DNA from: Bacteroidota bacterium
GTDB taxonomy: Bacteria; Bacteroidota; Bacteroidia; Chitinophagales; Chitinophagaceae
DNA length: 64,000 nucleotides
Reading direction: 5' to 3'
NCBI GenBank assembly: GCA_018267545.1
Contig: JAFDYG010000444.1
Span: forward strand, 34,378 to 98,377
How positions within the stretch are numbered: position 1 is the first letter of the stretch; each line of letters begins with the position of its first letter. The position numbers and the translations under genes were made by a program. The notes under the pieces were generated by a model. The model saw only the letters and a list, made by a program, of their open reading frames with translations, had not been told where the DNA came from and did not search any database. Below, in pieces: positions 1-8,322 of the stretch.

Positions 1-1
1 C

Positions 2-1567
2 GCACCACAAACACCCGCAGCACAACCCTCCGCCGCGCAGCCGCCCGCCGCCCAACCCGCCGGCAAACAAATCCCCGTCGTCGAAGCGACCATCTCCACC
101 GTCCACGACGCCATAAAAAAGAACACCTGCACCTGCGAATCCCTGGTCAAAGAATACCTGAAGCGCATCGAAGCCTACGACCAGTCCACCGGCATGAACT
201 CCATCATCCTCACCAACCCCGACGCCCTCAACACCGCCAGGCAGCTCGACAACGAATACGCCCGCACCCGAAAGCTACGCCCCCTGCACTGCGTCCCCGT
301 CATCGTCAAGGATAATTACAATACGATAGGCATGCAAACCACCGCCGGCTCTCTGGCCATGAAAGGAACCGTCCCCACCACAGACGCCACCATGGTTCGC
401 AAGCTGAAAGATGCCGGCGCCATCCTCCTGGCCAAATCCAACATGGCCGAATGGGCCTTCAGCCCCATGGTCACCATCAGCTCCATCGCCGGCGAAACCC
501 GCAACCCCTACAACCTCGACCATACCACCGCCGGCTCCAGCGGAGGCACCGCCGCCGCCGTAGCCGCCAGCCTGGGCCTCGTCGGCGTAGGCACCGACAC
601 CGGCAACTCCATCCGCGGCCCCTCCTCGCACAATGCCCTGGTAGGCTTCCGCACGACGATCGGCCTAATCAGCAGGGCCGGCATCGCCCCCCTCTATCTC
701 CGCAACGACGTCGGCGGCCCCATGACCCGCACCGTAGAAGATGCCGCAAAAATGCTCGACGTACTCGCCGGATACGACCCCGAAGACCCCATCACACGAT
801 ACAGCAACAAAAAAATCCCCCATAGCTATACTTCCTTCCTCCAACGCGACGGACTCCGCGGCGCCCGCATCGGAATATTCCGTACGTTGAGCGAACGCGA
901 CCCCGACCCCCAAGTCCACGCCCTCTTCGAACAAGCCATCCGCGACCTCCGGGCAAAAGGCGCCATCATCGTCGACTCTATAAAAGTCGACGACTTCGAT
1001 TCCCTCAGCGCCAACCAATGGTGCCCCACCTTCCAGCAGGACATCAACGGCTGGCTGTCTGCCCTGGGCAGCGCTTCCCCCATGAAAAATCTGCAAGAGA
1101 TAGTAGCCTCCGGGAAATTTGCTCCCTATATCGAACGTAATCTGCAATTCCAGCTGACGAAAGGCGTGACGACCGATACCCTCGACCATCACTGCGACGA
1201 CGCCTGGACCGACCCGCGCCGCATCGCCTATCGCAAAGCCGTCACCGACGCCATGGACAGAAATAACGTCGTAGCGATCATATATCCCACCTGGAACCAT
1301 CCCCCCGCCCACATCGGCGACTTCAAAGGATACAAAGGCGATAACAGCCAGGTCGTCTCACCCGCAACCGGCCTCCCCGCCTTTACCGTACCCATGGGCT
1401 ATACCTACGACAACCTGCCCGCCGGTCTCCAGTTCCTCGGCCGCGCCTTCGACGAACCAACCCTGGTCCGCCTGACCTACGCCTATGAACAAGCAACACA
1501 CCACCGCCACCCACCGGCCCAATTCCCCGAACTGGCCGGCTCGCCCACCGCGGGGCTTACACACTAA
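2..1567 (+). CDS. Amidase signature family protein, 5' end outside window
   Basis: The reading frame is open from base 2, so the start lies before the window; the first in-frame ATG at 194 is internal, since residues before it (helix ending in KRIEAYDQ) fit the normal amidase N-terminus. The family hydrolyses amide bonds with a Ser-cisSer-Lys triad. The Lys is in VIVKDNYNTIG, and the Gly/Ser-rich signature TTAGSSGGTAAA followed by GTDTGNSIRGP carries the two serines. A Pro/Ala/Gln-rich stretch at the visible N-terminus suggests a linker after a signal peptide, so it may be secreted; this is inference. The substrate cannot be told: GatA, peptide amidase and aryl-amidase types share these motifs, but no gatB/gatC is nearby. 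The gene is 40 bp upstream of the Tricorn-like protease in the same direction. Confidence 0.9.
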   Translation, partial: APQTPAAQPSAAQPPAAQPAGKQIPVVEATISTVHDAIKKNTCTCESLVKEYLKRIEAYDQSTGMNSIILTNPDALNTARQLDNEYARTRKLRPLHCVPVIVKDNYNTIGMQTTAGSLAMKGTVPTTDATMVRKLKDAGAILLAKSNMAEWAFSPMVTISSIAGETRNPYNLDHTTAGSSGGTAAAVAASLGLVGVGTDTGNSIRGPSSHNALVGFRTTIGLISRAGIAPLYLRNDVGGPMTRTVEDAAKMLDVLAGYDPEDPITRYSNKKIPHSYTSFLQRDGLRGARIGIFRTLSERDPDPQVHALFEQAIRDLRAKGAIIVDSIKVDDFDSLSANQWCPTFQQDINGWLSALGSASPMKNLQEIVASGKFAPYIERNLQFQLTKGVTTDTLDHHCDDAWTDPRRIAYRKAVTDAMDRNNVVAIIYPTWNHPPAHIGDFKGYKGDNSQVVSPATGLPAFTVPMGYTYDNLPAGLQFLGRAFDEPTLVRLTYAYEQATHHRHPPAQFPELAGSPTAGLTH

Positions 1568-1607
1568 CCATCTCCATCCACTAATATCCACCGCAAAAAA
1601 AATACAC

Positions 1608-4600
1608 ATGAGATTATACCGCAAACACTACCTGATCGCTGCCCTGCTGGGAACAATGCTACACACGCACGGCCATCTGCACGCACAAAGCCAAAACTTC
1701 AGCTTCGATCCCGAAAAAAACATCGCCGGTAAACCCTACTTCGCCGACCCCGGCATCTCTCCCGACGGCTCTACCATCGCCTTCTCTTCCGGCGGCGACA
1801 TCTGGACCGTCCCCTCCTCCGGCGGCGAAGCACGCCTGCTCATTGCCCACCCCGCCTTCGAAACCCGCCCCCTCTACTCCCCCGACGGAAAATGGCTCGC
1901 CTTCAACTCAAACCGAACAGGCAACGGCGATATCTATCTGCTCAACCTGGCTACCAGCGAGCTAAAACGCCTCACCTCCGACGACGGCAACGAAGACGTC
2001 AGCGGCTGGAGCCCCGACAGTAAATACGTTTATTTTTCTACCGCCAGCCACGACATCAACGCCATGCGCGACGTATACAGAGTCCGCATAGACGGCGGCA
2101 CCCCAATGCCGGTTAGCCATAGCCGGTATATGACCGAATTCTGGGCCGCCCCCGCCCCCGACGGCAAAGCCGTAGCATTCGACGCCCGCGGAGTCGCCAG
2201 CAGCCAGTGGTGGCGCAACGGCCACAGCCACCTCGACGAATCCGAGATCTGGCTCTGGAACCCCGGAACCGGCGACGGCTCCTTCGAACGCCTCACCGAA
2301 GGCGGCGCCAAAGACCTTTGGCCCATGTGGAGCAAGGACGGCGGAACATTATATTTTATCTCCGACCGCACCGGCGCAGAAAACCTATGGTCCATGCCCC
2401 TTCACGGCAAGGCCAAGCAGCTCACGAGCTTCAGCAAGGGACGCGTACTCTGGCCCTCCATTTCCACCAACGGCCAGACGATCGTCTTCGAACGAAACTT
2501 CAGTATCTGGAAATACGACATTTCCTCCGGTAAATCTACAGAAGTAAACATCAAACGCATGGGCCAGCCCTCTCCCGGACTACCCGCAACCGCCGGCGGT
2601 GAAGCCGGTCGCCGCGGCGGTGGAATGAAGCTATCCCCCGACGGAAAGAAGATCGCCTTTATCAATCACGGCGAAATATTCGTAGGCGCAGCAACCGGCG
2701 GCGAAGCCATGCGCGTCACCTTCACCGGCGCCGTCGAATCACAGCTGACATGGTCGCCCAACAGCAACGCCATCAGCTACGTATCCGATCGCGACGAGAC
2801 CTCCCACGTCTACGAATACAACTTCTTGACGAATAAGGAAACCCGCCTCACCTCGGCCCCCAAAGACGACTGGACCCCCGTCTATTCCCCCGACGGAAAG
2901 AGTCTCACTTTCGTCCGCGACAACAAAGAGTTGATAATGCTTGACCGCGCCACCGGTAAAGAAACCATCCAGGCAAAAGCATACATCGGCCGCGCGCCCA
3001 ACGGCGGCACCGTCATCCGCTATTCCCCCGACGGAAAATGGATAGCCTTCGGCGCCACCGGCCCCAAGGGCTTCCGCAATATCTACGTCATCCCCTCGAC
3101 CGGCGGCGAAGCCCGCCCCGTCAGCTTCCTCGCCAACTCCAACGGCGGCGATATCAGCTGGGGCGATGACGGCAAGTATATCTTATTCACCACCGGCCAA
3201 CGCACCGAAATCCGTAACATCGCCCGCGTCGACCTCACCGCCAAAAAGCCCGAGTTCAACGAGGACAGATTACAACGCCTATTCGTCGAACAAAATACCT
3301 CACCCTCCACACCAGTCAACCCCTCCGAACCGACCCCTACAGCACCCGCACCAACCCCCGCTGACACCACCACCCGCACCCGCACCGGCGGCCGCCGCGG
3401 CACCCCCCGCACCGAAATCGACTTCAAAGGCATCCACGAGCGACTATCCATCCTCGCCCTCGGCGGCGCAGACGTAAACGACGTCATCGTCAACAAGGAA
3501 GGCGTCGTCGTCATAAGCGCATCCATCGGCGGCCAAACCAATCTCTATCTCTACTCCTCCCCCGAAGGCGGCCGCGGAGGAGGCCGGGGCGCAGCACCCG
3601 GCGGCGCCGGCTCCCCATTAAGACCCTTAACCACCACACCCGGCATGAAGTCCGATATCCAATTCGGTCCCGACGGCAAAGAAGTCTTCTACATGTCCCA
3701 GGGCGGCATCGAATCCATCTCCCTCGACACAAAAACAGTAAAGCCGGTCTCCATCCGCTCCGACCTGCAGCCCGACTTCGACAAAGAGAAAATCGAAGCC
3801 TTCCGCCAGGCATGGACCGCCCAGAAACGCGGCTATGCCGACCCCGATATGAACGGCGTCGACTGGAACGCCGTATTTAAAGAATTTCAACCCATCGTCG
3901 CGGGCGTAGCTAGTACGGACGAACTCCGCCGGGTCCTCAGCATGATGGTAGGAGAACTGAACTCTTCCCACTCCGGCGTATCCGGCCCCGGCGCCTTCAC
4001 CCCCGCACCCACCGGCCGCCTCGGTCTTAGCTTCGACCGCGCCGAATACGAAGACCACGGCAAGCTCAAAGTCACCGAAGTCATCGAAAGCGGCCCCGCC
4101 GACCTCTCCGGCCTCATCCACGTCGGCGACTACTTAACAACTGTAAACGGCACCCCCCTGACAAATCACGACAATCTCGATCAAGTCCTAGAAGAAAAAG
4201 TAGGCCGAAAAATAAACTTAACAATCTCCACCGCCGCCGGAACCACCACTACCGTCACCATCAAACCCATAAACCTCGCCACCGAAAAAGGCCTGCTCTA
4301 CAAACAATGGGTCCGCCAGGAACGCGAATACATAGCCAAAATAAGCAACGGCCGCCTCGGCTACGTCCACATGAACGACATGAGCGAAGAATCCCTCAAC
4401 CAGCTCTACCTCGACCTCGACGCCGAAAACCAAAACAAAGAAGGCGTCGTCGTCGACGTCCGCGCCAACAACGGCGGCTTCGTCAACCCATACGCCCTCG
4501 ACGTCCTCACCCGCAAATCCTACCTCACCATGATCAACCGCGGCCTCCCCGGAGCACCCGCACGAGCCCAGCTCGGCCAACGCTCCCTCGAGCTGCCCAC

Positions 4601-4922
4601 CATCCTCCTGACCAACCAGCACTCCCTCTCCGACGCCGAAGACTTCACCGAAGGCTACCGCACCATGAAGCTCGGTACCGTCGTCGGCGAACCCACCGGC
4701 GGCTGGATCATTTTCACCGGCAGCGTCTCCCTCATCGACGGCTCGGCCGTCCGCATGCCCGGCAGCAAAATCCTCGACCACGAAGGCAAAGTGATGGAAA
4801 TGCACCCCCGCCCCGTCGACATCCCCATTTCCAACCCCATCGGCCACGCCCCAACCTCCGACCCCCAGGCCGACGCCGCCGTCAAAGAGCTTCTCAAACA
4901 AATCGACGCAGCAAAAAAATAG
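1608..4922 (+). CDS. Tricorn-like S41 protease with TolB/WD40-type propeller
   Basis: The start at 1608 gives MRLYRKHYLIAALLGTML, a signal peptide ending near HAQ; the open frame runs further upstream into the amidase gene but would mask that signal. The protein is 1104 residues. Repeated propeller blades with SPDGK motifs fill about the first 650 residues. A Pro/Thr/Ala/Arg linker follows, then a PDZ domain (around GRLGLSFDRAEYEDHGK) and a C-terminal S41 peptidase domain with VDVRANNGG and NQHSLSDAEDF, the second carrying the expected nucleophile Ser. The architecture resembles archaeal and bacterial Tricorn core proteases, which degrade oligopeptides, but the signal peptide places this one in the periplasm or outside. 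It probably shares a transcript with the amidase, suggesting a peptide or amide catabolic role; that link is inference. Confidence 0.88.
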   Translation: MRLYRKHYLIAALLGTMLHTHGHLHAQSQNFSFDPEKNIAGKPYFADPGISPDGSTIAFSSGGDIWTVPSSGGEARLLIAHPAFETRPLYSPDGKWLAFNSNRTGNGDIYLLNLATSELKRLTSDDGNEDVSGWSPDSKYVYFSTASHDINAMRDVYRVRIDGGTPMPVSHSRYMTEFWAAPAPDGKAVAFDARGVASSQWWRNGHSHLDESEIWLWNPGTGDGSFERLTEGGAKDLWPMWSKDGGTLYFISDRTGAENLWSMPLHGKAKQLTSFSKGRVLWPSISTNGQTIVFERNFSIWKYDISSGKSTEVNIKRMGQPSPGLPATAGGEAGRRGGGMKLSPDGKKIAFINHGEIFVGAATGGEAMRVTFTGAVESQLTWSPNSNAISYVSDRDETSHVYEYNFLTNKETRLTSAPKDDWTPVYSPDGKSLTFVRDNKELIMLDRATGKETIQAKAYIGRAPNGGTVIRYSPDGKWIAFGATGPKGFRNIYVIPSTGGEARPVSFLANSNGGDISWGDDGKYILFTTGQRTEIRNIARVDLTAKKPEFNEDRLQRLFVEQNTSPSTPVNPSEPTPTAPAPTPADTTTRTRTGGRRGTPRTEIDFKGIHERLSILALGGADVNDVIVNKEGVVVISASIGGQTNLYLYSSPEGGRGGGRGAAPGGAGSPLRPLTTTPGMKSDIQFGPDGKEVFYMSQGGIESISLDTKTVKPVSIRSDLQPDFDKEKIEAFRQAWTAQKRGYADPDMNGVDWNAVFKEFQPIVAGVASTDELRRVLSMMVGELNSSHSGVSGPGAFTPAPTGRLGLSFDRAEYEDHGKLKVTEVIESGPADLSGLIHVGDYLTTVNGTPLTNHDNLDQVLEEKVGRKINLTISTAAGTTTTVTIKPINLATEKGLLYKQWVRQEREYIAKISNGRLGYVHMNDMSEESLNQLYLDLDAENQNKEGVVVDVRANNGGFVNPYALDVLTRKSYLTMINRGLPGAPARAQLGQRSLELPTILLTNQHSLSDAEDFTEGYRTMKLGTVVGEPTGGWIIFTGSVSLIDGSAVRMPGSKILDHEGKVMEMHPRPVDIPISNPIGHAPTSDPQADAAVKELLKQIDAAKK

Positions 4923-4994
4923 ACTCGACAAAAAATAAATACCCCTTACCCCGGCCTGCGCTGACCTCTGGTTCTCACCTTTTCTATCTATGCA

Positions 4995-5022
4995 AAAACC
5001 CCGTGGTTCTCCACGGGGTTTT
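4995..5022. terminator. Bidirectional intrinsic terminator
   Basis: A perfect 12-bp stem (AAAACCCCGTGG with its complement) closes on a 4-base TTCT loop. The A-run on the left and T-run on the right let it work on both strands. It lies between the convergent ends of the Tricorn-like protease (ends 4922) and the long minus-strand operon (last stop at 5051), so it marks the 3' end of the biosynthetic operon. Confidence 0.88.
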
Positions 5023-5050
5023 CAATAAACTACCAGGCACAACCGCCAAC

Positions 5051-6292
5051 TCAAACCGAAGGCGGACCCGTCGAACCCACCAGCCTCCTCCTCACACCCG
5101 AACCACCCGCATATAGATCCACATTCCCCGGCGTAACCACCCAAACCCGCTTCCTCGCCTTCCGCCGGAAAAGCAATATCGCCCGCACCCACGCCACCCA
5201 TTCCATACTTAATTTGATAAAAGGAAAAAGAAAGCTCACCTTCACCACCATCCGCCTGATCTCCCGATACTCCATCCGCGCCCCCAACAACCCCGTCATC
5301 GGCCAAAAGATCCCAGCCACCACCGCGCCCCCCAGCAAAAAAATCCCCGCCCTCCAGCTAATCCAAAACACAATCGCCACAAGCACCGGTCCCGCCAAAA
5401 CCCCCGCGACAAAAATCATATCGAATAAAGTAAGCACCCCCATCCGCGTCAACGAAGAAACCTGCCGACCATACCACTCCCGCTCTCTACTAAAGGTCTC
5501 CAGGTACCCCAGGTTCCACCGGACCCTCTGCCGCAGCAACGCCCGATACGTCAGCGGAGGCCGCGTAAGCGCCTGCACCTTCGGCAGATAATGTGTACGA
5601 TACCCGTTTTTAATACCCAGCACCGTCGTCTCCCGATCCTCGCCGTTGCGAAGCCCGCTATGCTCATTGAACAGCTGCACCAGTATTTCCCGTTTGTAGC
5701 ACGAGCCCGCACCAGGCATCACCCGCACGCTTTGGTCTTTCCGGTGCCACCGGTACAGCCCCCTTAAAAAAGTATATTCCAGCTGCTGAAACAAAAAGAT
5801 CGGCCCCTCACCTTCGAACGGCAACATCCGGAAGTAGCCCCCCATCACCGAAGGGTCACGCATAAGCGGCAGATAACGACGCAGCTCCTCGAGACCATAG
5901 AGGTCGGTATCGAAATCCGAAGTGACCACCCATTCATGAGAAATATTGAGCGCCGTAGCAAATAAGGCCCCCACCTTCCTGGCATTGGGAAAGATCGCAG
6001 CCAGCAGCAGCGGAGACTTTCTTTCTGCGACAAAATGCTGTATCGAACCCAAACTCCCGTCACTCGACCCATCGTCGATCAAAATCAGGTCCAGCCAGTC
6101 CCGATACTTCCGGGCCATCGAATCGTAATAATAGAGCCGGTCAAGGATATTACAATGCGTCTTCTCGTTATACAAAGGGACCAGCAACGCGACCCTTTTC
6201 TCCAAGGCAACCCTTTTCTCCAACACGACCCCTTTCTCCGAATCCGCAGGACGATGAATCCAGGTTAGCGTTCTTGCAATGCTGTTTTTCAT
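5051..6292 (-). CDS. Processive-type GT2 glycosyltransferase with C-terminal membrane segments
   Basis: Start chosen at 6292, where ATG overlaps the TGA of the upstream gene (ATGA); the longer open frame would overlap that gene by over 100 bases. The product is 413 residues. The GT-A domain begins with VALLVPLYNE, has LILIDDGSSDGS for nucleotide binding, a DFDTD (DxD) metal site, a GEDRE acid motif and QRVRW, the QxxRW motif of processive GT2 enzymes such as hyaluronan, chitin or cellulose synthases. Two or more hydrophobic helices follow (LTLFDMIFVAGVLAGPVLVA and AGIFLLGGAVVAGIFWPMTG). It is the last gene before the terminator. In context it may add sugar to the peptide product or a lipid carrier; the acceptor is unknown. 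Confidence 0.85.
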   Translation of the reverse strand: MKNSIARTLTWIHRPADSEKGVVLEKRVALEKRVALLVPLYNEKTHCNILDRLYYYDSMARKYRDWLDLILIDDGSSDGSLGSIQHFVAERKSPLLLAAIFPNARKVGALFATALNISHEWVVTSDFDTDLYGLEELRRYLPLMRDPSVMGGYFRMLPFEGEGPIFLFQQLEYTFLRGLYRWHRKDQSVRVMPGAGSCYKREILVQLFNEHSGLRNGEDRETTVLGIKNGYRTHYLPKVQALTRPPLTYRALLRQRVRWNLGYLETFSREREWYGRQVSSLTRMGVLTLFDMIFVAGVLAGPVLVAIVFWISWRAGIFLLGGAVVAGIFWPMTGLLGARMEYREIRRMVVKVSFLFPFIKLSMEWVAWVRAILLFRRKARKRVWVVTPGNVDLYAGGSGVRRRLVGSTGPPSV

Positions 6293-7704
6293 GCTCCGTA
6301 TTTTTTGTAATCGAGAGCCATCTCCCTCAGCTCGGCCCGGAAATACGCTGCCAGCTTCTCCACATCCGCAGGACCATGCATCCGTTCCTTGTACGTCCAC
6401 ATAAACGTCAACCCGTTGACAAATTCTTTGATATTACAAGCCAGCGCATAAAAGGACGTATTATGCCGGGCATGCCCCACACTCACTTCCGGCAGCGTTT
6501 CCGAAGGATCACGAGAAGGCTCGAAGTTGACAAAGCAATTGCAGCTCATCCGCAACGCCGCCCCATCCAGGCTGAAGTCGTCATGGTTGAAGATCAAATG
6601 ACGGCAGGCCTTCATAAAGGCCGAGCTGATCGCCGCCAGACATTCTTCCGCCGTCGCCCCCACACCCATCGACCCACCCCCCATTGACCCACCCCCCATC
6701 GACCCAACACCCATCACCCCAACCCCCATCACCCCAACACCCGTCGCCCCCACACCCATTGACCCACCCCCCATCTCTAGCGGCAGATAGATTCCCGCAG
6801 TCAGATTCCCGATCAGGTCTTTATACTTCGGATGAAATCTATCCGCCACCGGCGAAGCAAATAAAACCGAATCGACCCCAAAACACTTTTGATAAGCCCT
6901 GTACAAACCCAGGTAAAGAACATTCCTCAGGCTGACCCTCCGATGACGCGCAAAGTCCCGCAGCTCGTCTACAAGCGGCGCCCCGATCGCCATATTATAA
7001 CAGCTCGCCGGCGACGTACTGAGCCTCTTCAACAGCTGACCATACGTCTCCGAAACACCTCCCGCAATGGCCGCCTTCGAAAGAATCCCATTCCACATCC
7101 GCTCCGCATACCCCGGGACAAAAGGCTTTAGCTGCTGCTGCCAATAAAGCCGATGCCGCTCCGTCTCCCCGTTCACCTCCCGGCAATAATTGGTGATTCT
7201 CGGCGCCGGCGACAGCTCATCCCGCAGAGAACCCTCGTAATACCCCTTCAGCTCCTGGCGAATAACCCACACCGACCACGCATCGCTGATAATATGATGA
7301 ATGATAAAAGTCACCTTGTACCTTCCGTCAGGCATTTTTACCGCATAGACCCGGAACAAAGGCCCCCGTTTCAAATCGCACACGACCGCCAGGTTGTCGA
7401 AGAACAGCCTCCGTTCCATCTCTTCCCCCCCGACCTCCGTAACCCTCACCCGAAACAACCCCCTATCCACCGGATGCAGCACCAGCCAAACCTTCTCCTC
7501 CACCAACGGAAAATGCGCCCTCAAGCTCTCATGCCGTCCCACCAGCCACATCACCGCCTCTTCCAATAGATCTACATCGAGCGCATCGAGCTCCCAGCTC
7601 TCGAAAAGAAACTCTTTCTCCGTCAGCTTGGTAAAATAGCTGTCCGATTCCCAGTCCTGCCGCTGGCGGGGACTGGGCTCATAATAACAAGTAGTTTGTC
7701 CCAT
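6289..7704 (-). CDS. Stand-alone condensation-domain protein (NRPS C-domain-like)
   Basis: The 471-residue protein has HHIISDAWS at residues 136-144, the HHxxxDG active-site motif of NRPS condensation domains with Ala in place of the final Gly. The N-terminal PSPRQRQDW and downstream layout also fit that superfamily, which includes acyltransferases such as PapA. No adenylation or carrier domain is fused. C domains join an acyl or aminoacyl group on a carrier protein to an amine or hydroxyl acceptor, so the acyl carrier protein at 18862 in the same operon is a natural partner. A 15-base tandem repeat encoding MGxG[A/S/V] units interrupts the C-terminal half. The gene ends in an ATGA overlap with the GT2 gene and starts 3 bases after DUF4254. 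Confidence 0.8.
   Translation of the reverse strand: MGQTTCYYEPSPRQRQDWESDSYFTKLTEKEFLFESWELDALDVDLLEEAVMWLVGRHESLRAHFPLVEEKVWLVLHPVDRGLFRVRVTEVGGEEMERRLFFDNLAVVCDLKRGPLFRVYAVKMPDGRYKVTFIIHHIISDAWSVWVIRQELKGYYEGSLRDELSPAPRITNYCREVNGETERHRLYWQQQLKPFVPGYAERMWNGILSKAAIAGGVSETYGQLLKRLSTSPASCYNMAIGAPLVDELRDFARHRRVSLRNVLYLGLYRAYQKCFGVDSVLFASPVADRFHPKYKDLIGNLTAGIYLPLEMGGGSMGVGATGVGVMGVGVMGVGSMGGGSMGGGSMGVGATAEECLAAISSAFMKACRHLIFNHDDFSLDGAALRMSCNCFVNFEPSRDPSETLPEVSVGHARHNTSFYALACNIKEFVNGLTFMWTYKERMHGPADVEKLAAYFRAELREMALDYKKYGA
6656..6775 (-). repeat. 15-bp tandem repeat, 8 units, inside the condensation-domain gene
   Basis: Eight consecutive 15-base units of the type GACCCACCCCCCATC (plus strand) with small differences. 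Read on the coding strand they give a Met/Val/Gly-rich pentapeptide repeat (MGGGS, MGVGA and similar). The length is a multiple of three, so the frame is kept. It probably forms a flexible loop and would vary in copy number by slippage. Confidence 0.9.
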
Positions 7705-7707
7705 ATG

Positions 7708-8322
7708 CTATAGTTGAGCTTCACGTTGACCGTACAGCACCGGATTTAGCTCCGGATCATTGTACATTTTGACTTGTCGGTAGGTTTTGATCTTTTTGAC
7801 GCCGGCGGCGAGATCATCGTCCAGCCAGTCGATCGACTGAAGCAGATCGTCCAGTTGACGGCACAGCAGCGCCCGCCGTGAAACACAAGCAGCGCGATGA
7901 CCCTCCGACGCCGAATGCCTCCTCAGCTCCGCTTCGATATGATAGATCTTCAACGAAAGAATCGACAGCCGGTCGATGGCCCAGCCGATGCTCTCCGTAT
8001 TATGCCTGGCCCCGCTTTGCACCGGCCGGTCCCGGTACATCGACACGAAATAATCGTCGATCTCCTCCACGCAATCCGTCCTTCGCTGGTTGAGCTCGTC
8101 AATCCGCCGCTTGATCCCTAATGCTTCGCATGGATCGATCCCCGGATCCCGGATAAGATCTTCCAAATGCCATTGAACCGTGTCTATCTCACATTTGCGG
8201 AACAGCTTTTCCTCGAACGACCCCTCGGAGTAAGGACACGACAGCCGTTGATTCACATCGTCGACGAGATGATATAGGCGAACGCAGGCGGTAAAAACAT
8301 CGTAGTAGCTTGCAGCTTTCAT
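7708..8322 (-). CDS. DUF4254 family protein
   Basis: Start taken at 8322, giving MKAASYYDVFTACVRLYHL, in an ATGA overlap with the stop of the GT9-like gene; the longer frame to 8415 would run deep into that gene. The 204-residue helical protein carries the hallmarks of DUF4254 as I recall them: an IDELNQRRTDCVEEID helix, WAIDRLSILSLKIYHIE, and the C-terminal YRQVKMYNDPELNPVLY. The family often sits next to GT9 (heptosyltransferase-like) genes, and here it directly follows a GT9-like gene, which supports the call. The biochemical function is not known; a partner role in glycosylation is an inference from that pairing. Confidence 0.82.
   Translation of the reverse strand: MKAASYYDVFTACVRLYHLVDDVNQRLSCPYSEGSFEEKLFRKCEIDTVQWHLEDLIRDPGIDPCEALGIKRRIDELNQRRTDCVEEIDDYFVSMYRDRPVQSGARHNTESIGWAIDRLSILSLKIYHIEAELRRHSASEGHRAACVSRRALLCRQLDDLLQSIDWLDDDLAAGVKKIKTYRQVKMYNDPELNPVLYGQREAQL

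Noticed and set aside
275-4931. Long antisense frames under the amidase and Tricorn-like genes
   Set aside because: They arise from the strong codon bias of the plus-strand genes, have Gly/Ala/Val- or Arg-rich text and no domain.
5051-6400. Longer GT2 start at 6400
   Set aside because: The extra 36 residues overlap the condensation-domain gene; the ATGA start at 6292 matches the pattern of the operon.
6656-6775. CRISPR-like array
   Set aside because: Units are contiguous without spacers, 15 bases long, and lie in a coding frame; it is a minisatellite.
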